Shown here: positions 1-5,615 of the stretch, in pieces | Position numbering within the stretch: position 1 is the first letter of the stretch | Layout: every line of letters begins with the position of its first letter | NCBI GenBank assembly: GCA_014379705.1 | Contig: JACMLI010000279.1 | Location: forward strand, 1 to 7,539 | Reading direction: 5' to 3' | From: Gemmatimonadaceae bacterium | GTDB lineage: Bacteria > Gemmatimonadota > Gemmatimonadetes > Gemmatimonadales > Gemmatimonadaceae | Length of the DNA stretch: 7,539 nucleotides | Program-made: the position numbers and the translations under genes | The notes under the pieces: generated by a model | What the model saw: the letters and a program-made list of their open reading frames with translations, nothing else | What the model was told of the DNA's origin: nothing | The model's database searches: none

Positions 1-783
1 GCGCGACGGCCGGCTCACGGAGAAGCAGTGGTCGCGAACAAACGCGGTCGAGGTGAGCACGTCGGCATCGGGCGCGTTGAAGGTGAGGTCACCCCCGGCG
101 TCCGTCTGCACGTATCCCTCGCGCGACAGGCGCTCGGCGGCAACAGAAACAAAGGGGCGCTCCGTCACCCCGCGGCGAACATTCTGGTCCTGCCGGAGCA
201 CGCGGAGTCCGTTGGGAGAAAGCTGGCGTTGGTACCGCACTACGGTGGCACGAAAGAGCCGGTCACGCAGCGAGAGCTGGGCGGCGGTGAGCGCGGTCCG
301 CGCTTCTTCCCACATCGCGGCGACACGCTGGCTCTCGCGTGGGTTGATGGAGCACGGCGCGTCGGTCGTGACCGAGACGGTCGGAAGCGATGCGGTGAAG
401 TCGATCGGCTCGAGGGTAATGTCCCGGCGCACGTTCTCGCCGACGCCCATGTCGAAGGGCGGCGAGATGTAGCGCCGCAGCCCCACCATCTTCGCGCTGA
501 TGACCCAGCGTCCGACCTTGATGGCCTGCACGGAGTACTCGCCGCGCTCGTTCGTGAGCACCGCGAGGATCAGCGAGGCCCGCTGCAGGGAGTCGGTGGT
601 GATCCGGGTCTCCCCGGCTTCATCCAGCGCGACGATGACGCCGGGGATCGGGGCCTGCGTGCGCGCGTCGCGCACCACACCGCGCACCACCTGGCCGTGG
701 AGCGGGCCCGCGATCGCGAGGAGGGACATCCCGGCCAGCCATCGAGACGTCATGACGGAATAATGCTGGCGTAATCTGCGCAT
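1..783 (-). CDS. Exported protein with CarboxypepD_reg-like domain (3' end beyond the window)
   Basis: The frame is open from 783 to the left edge (261 codons, no stop), so the C-terminus is missing. I chose the ATG at 783 because GGAG (792-795, minus) lies 8 bases upstream; the internal ATG at 753 has no Shine-Dalgarno sequence. The N-terminus is a probable signal peptide: a basic start, hydrophobic core WLAGMSLLAIAG (residues about 15-26), and likely cleavage after LHG before QVVRG. Residues about 31-125 resemble a carboxypeptidase-regulatory-like beta-sandwich: VRGVVRDARTQAPIPGVIVAL, then a 'NERGEYSV' turn, then 'DITLEPI'. The later part has C144, a helix-like stretch AAMWEEARTAL, and C253 close to the window edge. 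I know similar secreted proteins from Gemmatimonadota-type genomes, but their function is not established. No TonB plug or barrel signature is seen in this part. A surface or periplasmic role is inferred. It is divergent from a TonB-family gene. Confidence 0.85.
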   Translation of the reverse strand, partial: MRRLRQHYSVMTSRWLAGMSLLAIAGPLHGQVVRGVVRDARTQAPIPGVIVALDEAGETRITTDSLQRASLILAVLTNERGEYSVQAIKVGRWVISAKMVGLRRYISPPFDMGVGENVRRDITLEPIDFTASLPTVSVTTDAPCSINPRESQRVAAMWEEARTALTAAQLSLRDRLFRATVVRYQRQLSPNGLRVLRQDQNVRRGVTERPFVSVAAERLSREGYVQTDAGGDLTFNAPDADVLTSTAFVRDHCFSVSRPSR

Positions 784-791
784 AACCACGT

Positions 792-795
792 CTCC
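792..795 (-). promoter_or_regulatory. Ribosome binding site that sets the start of the exported protein
   Basis: GGAG on the minus strand lies 8 bases before the ATG at 783. The same 8-base spacing is seen for two other genes here (the PQQ mini-protein and the LanC-like gene). It favours 783 over the ATG at 753. Confidence 0.5.
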
Positions 796-854
796 ATCTG
801 GCACCCCGACGTTAGGGCACACAGTCGCTGTCCCCACTGGCCCCGGAGGCGTCC

Positions 855-1553
855 ATGCTAGTCAAACTCCCCGAGTCCGCACCCGACCGCAAGCGGTCGT
901 TCGGCGGCACCGCCCTCAGCACGCTGATCCACGCCCTCCTGATCGGTGGGACGGTGGTCGGGACCGGGTACAGGGCCCAGCAGGTGCTCGAGCCTCCCCA
1001 GCCGATCGACGTCATCTACGTGCCGGTTCCAGAGAAGGAGCCCACCGTCGCGCCCCCAGAGCGGCAGCGGCAGGAGATCCCGACCGATATCGAGACGCCG
1101 CTGACTCCCCTCGAGAAAACGATCGACCTCGGAATAGTCCCGCACGTCCTCCCACCACCCAATACGATCATTGGGACGATGCGCGAAGACGAGTTCCGTG
1201 TGGCGAGACGCGACAGCCTGCCGGTCGGACCGGCCATTCCGGCGACCAACGAGGTGCTCACCGAGCTGATGGTCGAGCAGGTCGTGCAAGCGCGAGCGGG
1301 GAATCCGGCGCCTCGTTATCCCTCGATGTTGGCCAGCGCTGGCGTGGAAGGCGTGGTCTACGCGCAATTCGTCGTCGACACCGCTGGACGCGTGGAGGCT
1401 GAAAGCATCCGCTTTCCCAAGAGTGACCACCAGCTGTTCGAGCGTGCGGTTCGCGATGTGCTCCTGCGTTCGCGCTTCAGCCCGGCGCAGGTCGGCAACA
1501 CCCCCGTGCGGCAGCTCGTGGAGCAGGCGTTCTCCTTCGCCCTCAAGCGCTGA
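855..1553 (+). CDS. TonB-family energy transducer
   Basis: This is a 232-residue protein with the standard TonB layout. It has a short cytoplasmic N-terminus, one membrane segment (about residues 17-39, STLIHALLIGGTVVGTGY core), a proline- and charge-rich periplasmic linker (about 47-130), and a C-terminal TonB_C domain (about 151-232). That domain is shown by PRYPSMLASAGVEGVVYAQF, then 'DTAGRVE', and ends in FSFALKR. TonB proteins pass proton-motive energy from an inner-membrane ExbB/ExbD motor to outer-membrane receptors. Neither partner is in this window, so this is an orphan TonB-like gene and its receptor is unknown. The start is supported by GGAGG at 845-849, five bases upstream. The gene is divergent from the exported protein at 1-783, with only 71 bases between the two starts, so the promoters must overlap or lie back to back. 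It converges on the Nudix gene with a 22-base gap. Confidence 0.9.
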   Translation: MLVKLPESAPDRKRSFGGTALSTLIHALLIGGTVVGTGYRAQQVLEPPQPIDVIYVPVPEKEPTVAPPERQRQEIPTDIETPLTPLEKTIDLGIVPHVLPPPNTIIGTMREDEFRVARRDSLPVGPAIPATNEVLTELMVEQVVQARAGNPAPRYPSMLASAGVEGVVYAQFVVDTAGRVEAESIRFPKSDHQLFERAVRDVLLRSRFSPAQVGNTPVRQLVEQAFSFALKR

Positions 1554-1575
1554 AGCGGGTGCCTGCAGCAAGTCG

Positions 1576-2142
1576 CTAGGCCATCGCAAAGGCCCGTCGC
1601 ACCATGCGATGCACGCTCGCGTCGGTGCTCACCGTCAGGGCGTCGTTGGGGTCGAGCCACCGCGCGTCGACCCCTTCGGCGCCCCCCGGGGCCGGGAGCC
1701 CCTCCACGGTGGCGAGGAAGCGCAGGTCGAAGTGCAGGTGCGGTGGGGCGGTGCGGCGGGCCGGGATTTCATGAATGTCGATGTCGAACACTTCTTCGCC
1801 GAGGATGGCCGTGAGTCCCGTCTCCTCCAGCACCTCACGCGCGGCGCCAGCTGAAGGTTCGTGGTCCCCTGGTTCGACATGCCCTCCGGGCTGCAGCCAC
1901 AGGTGGAGCGTGGGGTGGTGGACGAGCAGCACGCGATCGTGCGTACGCGATACCACGAGTGCGCTGGCGGTGAAGTGGCCCGGGTGGTACTGCTCGCGCG
2001 AGAACGGCTGGTTTGTCGTGGCGAGAAGCTCGAGCATCCGCGCGCGATCGTGGGTATCGCGCGCGTCGAGCGGCGTGTAGGCGTCGATCAGTTCAAGGGT
2101 CCGCATGCCCCGCGGATCCGTGGTGAGCACCCGCACGGTCAT
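1576..2142 (-). CDS. Nudix hydrolase
   Basis: This 188-residue protein has a clear Nudix box at residues 86-110: GGHVEPGD, then REVLEETGL with R102, E103, E106 and E107 in the metal-binding helix. Fourteen residues separate the GG from the RE, one more than in the textbook box (GX5EX7REUXEEXGU), and Asp sits where the first Glu is usual. I recall such a 14-residue spacing in a sub-group of bacterial Nudix proteins with 'LQPGGH(V/I)EP', so I expect activity. Nudix enzymes hydrolyse a nucleoside diphosphate linked to another group, using Mg2+ or Mn2+; the substrate here cannot be told from the sequence. About 55 N-terminal residues precede the Nudix fold. Its ATG overlaps the stop of the DUF853 ATPase gene by four bases (ATGA, 2139-2142), so translation is probably coupled. 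It ends in TAG at 1576-1578, converging on the TonB gene. Confidence 0.92.
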   Translation of the reverse strand: MTVRVLTTDPRGMRTLELIDAYTPLDARDTHDRARMLELLATTNQPFSREQYHPGHFTASALVVSRTHDRVLLVHHPTLHLWLQPGGHVEPGDHEPSAGAAREVLEETGLTAILGEEVFDIDIHEIPARRTAPPHLHFDLRFLATVEGLPAPGGAEGVDARWLDPNDALTVSTDASVHRMVRRAFAMA

Positions 2143-3677
2143 CGTCGGCGCTTGCTCCGGGGGAGCGTGCCGAACATGCCGCGCACGAGCCTGCCCGTGA
2201 TGGCCACGGCTGCCGTCCGGAGCACGCTCTTCCCGATGCTGCTGCCGAAGATCTGGCCGAGCACCCCGCCGGCTGGCTCCGCGGCAGGTGCGCGACGCTT
2301 CGGTGCCGCATCGGCCTCCGCTTCCTGCGCCGGGCTCTCGGTGTGCCGCGCGGCGAGCATCTCACGGGCACTCTCGCGATCGACGACGTTGGCATAGCGC
2401 TTCACCTGCGGGGTGGCGATGCGCTGTGTCAGCTCGGCGTCGCTGAGCGGGCCCATGCGCGATTGCGGTGGGATCATCCGAGAGACGAAGGGCGGCGTGG
2501 GCGCGCCGTTCGGCTGCAGCGAGACGACGAGCGCTTCCCCGATACCTAACGACGTCAGGGTCGCGGGGATGTCGTAGAACTCCGTGCGTGGAAAGGTGCG
2601 CGAGGCTGCTCGCAGGTTCTTCTCGTCGTCGGGAGTGAACGCGCGCAGGGCGTGCTGCACGCGATTGCCAAGTTGGGCGAGCACGCTCTCCGGGATGTCC
2701 TTGGGACTCTGCGTGATGAAAAACACGCCGACGCCCTTCGATCGGATGAGCCGGACGGTCTGTTCCACCTGCTCGAGCAAGGTGGAGCTGGCATCCTTGA
2801 ACAGCAGGTGCGCCTCGTCGAAGAAGAAGACGAGTTTCGGCTTTTCGAGGTCGCCCACCTCGGGGAGCTCGTTGAACAGGCTCGCGAGCATCCAGAGCAT
2901 GAAGGTCGAGAACAGGGCGGGGCGCTGCTGCGTGTCCTGCAGCGCCAGCACGCTCACCAGGCCGCGGCCATCGCGCTCGACGGCGAGGAGGTCGTCGAGG
3001 TCGAACGCCGGCTCGCCGAAGAACTTCTCGGCGCCCTGCTGTTCGAGCTCCACCATCTCGCGCAGCAGCACGCCCACCGTTGCCTTCGACATGCCTCCGT
3101 ACGCCTTGAGCTCGTCCGCGCCGTCCTCGCTCAGGTACTGCAGCGCTGCGCGCAGGTCGCTCAGGTCCAGCAGCAGCAATCCCTTGTCGTCGCAGTACTT
3201 GAACACCATCGCCAGCACGCTGGTCTGCGTGTCGTTGAGGCCGAGGACCTTGGAGAGAAGGAGGGGCCCAAAGCTCGAGACGGTGGCTCGCAGCTGCGCG
3301 CCGCGCGCGCCACTCAGGCTGAGGAACTCCACGGGAAAACCGGACGCGTGCCACTCATATCCCGTGTCGGTGGCCCGCGTCTTGACCTTGTCGCTCGCCT
3401 CTCCGGGCACGGCCACTCCCGACAGGTCCCCCTTGATGTCGGAGACAAAGACGGGAACACCCTGCGCCGCGAGCTGCTCGGCCATCAGCTGCAGCGACTT
3501 CGTCTTCCCCGTTCCCGTGGCACCGGCGATCAGCCCATGTCGATTCATCATCGCCAATGGGATCTTGATGGCCGGTTCGGGATGACACGCCCCTTCGTGC
3601 ACGACCGCGCCGAGCGTGATCGCAGGCCCGGCGCTGCCAAAGGCCTTTCGAGCGGCGTCGACGACGTTTGGGTTCAT
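2139..3677 (-). CDS. HerA/FtsK-like P-loop ATPase, DUF853 (YjgR) family
   Basis: This 512-residue protein matches the length and motif order of the DUF853 family (E. coli YjgR and relatives), a branch of the HerA-FtsK ATPases. Walker A is GATGTGKT at residues 52-59, followed by 'VSDIKGDLSGV' (78-88), typical of the family. Walker B is KLVFFFDEAH at 281-290 with acidic D287/E288. A sensor-like FFITQSPKDIPESVL (319-333) and the QLGNRVQHALRAFTPDD segment (335-351) follow. The tail (about 445-512) is Ala/Pro- and Lys/Arg-rich and ends PRSKRRR. No signal peptide is seen, so it is cytosolic. HerA relatives pump or remodel DNA as hexamers, but no role is established for DUF853 proteins as far as I know. 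The start is the ATG at 3675-3677 with only a weak upstream AGAG. It probably forms a unit with the PQQ mini-gene upstream (65-base gap) and the Nudix gene downstream (four-base overlap). Confidence 0.93.
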   Translation of the reverse strand: MNPNVVDAARKAFGSAGPAITLGAVVHEGACHPEPAIKIPLAMMNRHGLIAGATGTGKTKSLQLMAEQLAAQGVPVFVSDIKGDLSGVAVPGEASDKVKTRATDTGYEWHASGFPVEFLSLSGARGAQLRATVSSFGPLLLSKVLGLNDTQTSVLAMVFKYCDDKGLLLLDLSDLRAALQYLSEDGADELKAYGGMSKATVGVLLREMVELEQQGAEKFFGEPAFDLDDLLAVERDGRGLVSVLALQDTQQRPALFSTFMLWMLASLFNELPEVGDLEKPKLVFFFDEAHLLFKDASSTLLEQVEQTVRLIRSKGVGVFFITQSPKDIPESVLAQLGNRVQHALRAFTPDDEKNLRAASRTFPRTEFYDIPATLTSLGIGEALVVSLQPNGAPTPPFVSRMIPPQSRMGPLSDAELTQRIATPQVKRYANVVDRESAREMLAARHTESPAQEAEADAAPKRRAPAAEPAGGVLGQIFGSSIGKSVLRTAAVAITGRLVRGMFGTLPRSKRRR

Positions 3678-3679
3678 TG

Positions 3680-3708
3680 AGGCTCTACGGTGGGGAGGAT
3701 TGGAGCCT
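3680..3708 (-). other. Stem-loop in the leader of the DUF853 ATPase gene
   Basis: AGGCTC (3680-3685) and GAGCCT (3703-3708) are perfect inverted arms of six bases around a 17-base loop, ending two bases before the ATG at 3677. On the minus strand the arm next to the start contains the weak AGAG that would act as ribosome binding site. A fold could therefore modulate initiation. No T-run follows, so it is a poor terminator for the PQQ gene. Six-base arms can also arise by chance. Confidence 0.25.
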
Positions 3709-3742
3709 TCGCAGGAGCGACGGAGGCTTGCCTTGGACGCGG

Positions 3743-4090
3743 CTAGGTGGCCGCCGCCGCTGCGGCCGCGCGCTGGCGCTGGATCGACGTCGCGGAGCTG
3801 GTGAAATCCGAGGTGGCACTCAACGGAGAATCGCTTGCGATACTCGCGAGGTCCATGCCCAGCCCCTTGAGCGGGTTGTTCCAGACCAGCTGGCCAGTGT
3901 CCGGCGTAAGACAGAAGATTTCGCCGCGGGTCGTCGCATAGACGTAGTCCTGGTCGCGCGCGACCTGCACGAACCCGCTCCCCTTGAGCTCCGCACGCCA
4001 GACCTCATCACCCGTCATCCGGTTGAGTGCGACAACGCGACCTCGGATGCCGAGGTACATGAGCGATGAGGTGGCGCTACGACGGGCCAT
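3743..4090 (-). CDS. PQQ-binding-like beta-propeller repeat mini-protein
   Basis: This 115-residue protein has two PQQ/pyrrolo-quinoline-quinone-type repeats: about residues 12-34 (YLGIRGRVVALN, then TGDEVWRAEL) and about 50-75 (VYATTRGEIFCL, then TGQLVWNNPL). Each ends in the family hallmark T-G-x-x-x-W. A full propeller needs six to eight blades, so this piece cannot make one alone. It might oligomerise, pair with another protein, or be a remnant. The tail is low-complexity Ser/Thr and then a run of seven alanines before the final Thr. I chose the ATG at 4090 because GGAGG (4099-4103) is exactly eight bases upstream. The in-frame ATG at 4132 would add 14 residues without an obvious ribosome binding site. 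No signal peptide or membrane segment is seen, so a cytosolic place is likely. It lies 65 bases upstream of the DUF853 ATPase gene on the same strand. No catalytic residues are recognisable. Confidence 0.8.
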   Translation of the reverse strand: MARRSATSSLMYLGIRGRVVALNRMTGDEVWRAELKGSGFVQVARDQDYVYATTRGEIFCLTPDTGQLVWNNPLKGLGMDLASIASDSPLSATSDFTSSATSIQRQRAAAAAAAT

Positions 4091-4098
4091 GGGGCGAT

Positions 4099-4103
4099 CC
4101 TCC
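4099..4103 (-). promoter_or_regulatory. Ribosome binding site of the PQQ mini-protein
   Basis: GGAGG on the minus strand, eight bases before the ATG at 4090. It decides this start over the more upstream ATG at 4132. Confidence 0.65.
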
Positions 4104-4145
4104 GTGAGGTGGACAGGGCGAGGGCGATCCATAAGTTGGCCCGGA

Positions 4146-4161
4146 GGCGGCAGGCGCCGCC
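4146..4161. other. GC-rich hairpin upstream of the LanC-like gene
   Basis: GGCGGC (4146-4151) and GCCGCC (4156-4161) are perfect six-base arms around a four-base loop (AGGC). The hairpin lies about 30 bases before the chosen ATG at 4192 and immediately before the alternative ATG at 4162. It would hide the distant GGAGG at 4143-4147, which further disfavours 4162 as the start. It sits in the roughly 100-base divergent region between the PQQ mini-gene and the LanC-like gene. A regulatory role is speculative. Confidence 0.3.
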
Positions 4162-4179
4162 ATGGACTGCACGTTCCCC

Positions 4180-4183
4180 GAGG
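4180..4183 (+). promoter_or_regulatory. Ribosome binding site of the LanC-like gene
   Basis: GAGG lies eight bases before the ATG at 4192, the spacing also seen at the 783 and 4090 starts. The alternative ATG at 4162 has its nearest GGAGG 14 bases away. Confidence 0.5.
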
Positions 4184-4191
4184 ATGCGATC

Positions 4192-5589
4192 ATGTGTCAC
4201 GACTCCAGCCCGGCCAACCCACCTTCGCGACGCGAAGTCCTCATGGGACTCGCGGCGGCGGCGACCCTCGTTCGCACGCGAACGCTCGGCGCCTCCGTGC
4301 CGACGGTGACCTCCGCGCCCGCCCGCCCGTACCTCGACGCTGCGCTGGGTGCCGAGCGATGGCTTCGCCGACACGCCATCACCGGTGGTGACACGGTGGG
4401 AACGACGTGGGCCGCTGATCCGACCGAGCCCAAGTCGGTGCAGGACAACATGTACAGTGGCAGCCCCGGGGTCGTGTTGTTCTACCTCGAGCTGGCCCGC
4501 GCCACGGGAGACAAGGCCGCGCTGAAGGCAGCGGAGCACGGCGCGCTCTTCCTGCGCCAGCGGGTGATGGCCGGTCCGGACGCATGGGCCGACGAAAATG
4601 CCGGGCTGTACACGGGGCTTGCGGGCGTGGCGTACACCCTCGAGCGCGCCCACGCCGCGACGGGCAACGCTGCCCTGCGTGATGCGGCCCGCCAGGCCGT
4701 CACGATGCTGGTGGCGTCGGCGAAGCCGTCGGGCGATGGCGCCTCGTGGAGCGCGTCCAACGACATCATCTCCGGCAGCGCGGGCATCGGCCTGACGCTG
4801 CTGTGGGCCGCGAAGGCGTTAGGCATGCCGGAAGGCATCGCGCTGGCGGCCCGTGCGGGGCGCAGCCTGCTTGCCAATGGCGTGGAGTCGCACGGCGGGC
4901 TCACGTGGCACATCTCCCCCGCAGTGCCGCGTCGCTATCCCAACTTCTCGCACGGGGCGGGAGGGGTCTCATACTTCCTGGCCGCGCTGCACCAGGCCAC
5001 CAGGGAGCGCGCCTTCCTCGACGGGGCGCTCAAGGGCGCAGCGTACCTGCAGGCCGTGGCGACCGACACGCCGGGGGGCGGCAAGATGGTCTTCCACAGC
5101 GAGCCGGGAAACGAGACGCTCTTCTACCTCAGCTGGTGCCATGGCCCGAGCGGTACGGCGCGCCTGTTCGACACGCTCGCGGCCGTGACCAGCAAGCGCG
5201 AGTTTGGAGAGTTCAGCCGCCAGCTCGACGTGGCCACGCGCGACATGAAGGTGCCGGAGCAGTCGCCGGGCTTCTGGAACAACGTCTCGAAATGTTGTGG
5301 CAACTGCGGTGTCGCGGAGCACTTCGTGGCGCGCTACGAGCGCACGGGCGACACGCGCCACCTCGACTACGCGCGGACCATTGCCGATGACGTGATCCGC
5401 CGCGCGACACCGGATGGCGACGGGCTCAAGTGGATCCAGGCCGAGCACCGGGTGCAGCCGACGAACCTCGTGGCGCAAACGGGGCTGATGCAGGGGGCCG
5501 CGGGCGTGGGCCTCGCCATGCTCCACCTCGACGGCGCGATGCACAAGCGCCGCGCCTTCATCGTCCTTCCCGACGCGCCGACTGGTTAG
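4192..5589 (+). CDS. Tat-exported LanC-like (lanthionine cyclase fold) protein with a CCG zinc motif
   Basis: This 465-residue protein (ATG at 4192) begins with a twin-arginine signal: SRREVLMGLAAAATL at residues 12-26. It should therefore fold in the cytosol and be exported by Tat. The rest shows seven glycine-rich motifs of the LanC alpha/alpha toroid: SGSPGV (89-94), YTGLAGV (140-146), SGSAGIG (194-200), SHGAGGV (253-259), WCHGPSG (315-321), KCCGNCG (367-373) and MQGAAGVG (433-440). By alignment with nisin cyclase NisC by eye, D191 matches the conserved Asp141, H254 matches His212, and the zinc ligands Cys284/Cys330 correspond to C316 and C368. The third ligand, His331 in NisC, is C369 here, giving Cys-Cys-Gly as in ProcM-type LanM enzymes. 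C372 is an additional nearby cysteine. LanC enzymes add cysteine thiols to dehydroamino acids. No LanB/LanM dehydratase or precursor peptide is present, so the substrate is unknown. Another toroid enzyme activity is possible. Confidence 0.88.
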   Translation: MCHDSSPANPPSRREVLMGLAAAATLVRTRTLGASVPTVTSAPARPYLDAALGAERWLRRHAITGGDTVGTTWAADPTEPKSVQDNMYSGSPGVVLFYLELARATGDKAALKAAEHGALFLRQRVMAGPDAWADENAGLYTGLAGVAYTLERAHAATGNAALRDAARQAVTMLVASAKPSGDGASWSASNDIISGSAGIGLTLLWAAKALGMPEGIALAARAGRSLLANGVESHGGLTWHISPAVPRRYPNFSHGAGGVSYFLAALHQATRERAFLDGALKGAAYLQAVATDTPGGGKMVFHSEPGNETLFYLSWCHGPSGTARLFDTLAAVTSKREFGEFSRQLDVATRDMKVPEQSPGFWNNVSKCCGNCGVAEHFVARYERTGDTRHLDYARTIADDVIRRATPDGDGLKWIQAEHRVQPTNLVAQTGLMQGAAGVGLAMLHLDGAMHKRRAFIVLPDAPTG

Positions 5590-5615
5590 GCGGCCGGCGC
5601 CTCGGGGGGATGCGG

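Noticed and set aside
28..774. Open plus-strand frame of 248 codons
   Set aside because: It lies antisense to the partial exported protein, whose signal peptide and beta-sandwich motifs are clear. The plus product is Arg/His-rich with no domain, typical of a high-GC shadow frame.
1473..1557. Inverted arms CGCTTCAGC (1473-1481) and GCTGAAGCG (1549-1557) at the end of the TonB gene, as a terminator
   Set aside because: The arms are 67 bases apart and mostly within coding sequence, with no T-run after them. More likely chance or repeated codons.
858..1589. Open minus-strand frame of 243 codons
   Set aside because: Antisense to the TonB gene, which has a membrane segment and TonB_C domain.
2652..3680. 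Open plus-strand frame of 342 codons, and an overlapping one of 333 codons at 2584-3585
   Set aside because: Both are antisense to the DUF853 ATPase, which has Walker A and B motifs. The plus products are low-complexity.
4133..4191. Possible lanthipeptide precursor upstream of the LanC-like gene
   Set aside because: The gap is too short and holds no Ser/Thr/Cys-rich short frame with a ribosome binding site. The other gaps (5590-5615 and 6732-6949) gave no convincing candidate either.
4162..4191. Earlier ATG at 4162 for the LanC-like gene
   Set aside because: The nearest GGAGG is 14 bases away and within a hairpin. The ATG at 4192 has GAGG at the local standard of eight bases and places the twin-arginine motif nearer the N-terminus.
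5590..5615. Bidirectional terminator between the convergent LanC-like and protease genes
   Set aside because: GC-rich, but I find no perfect hairpin with a T-run on either strand.
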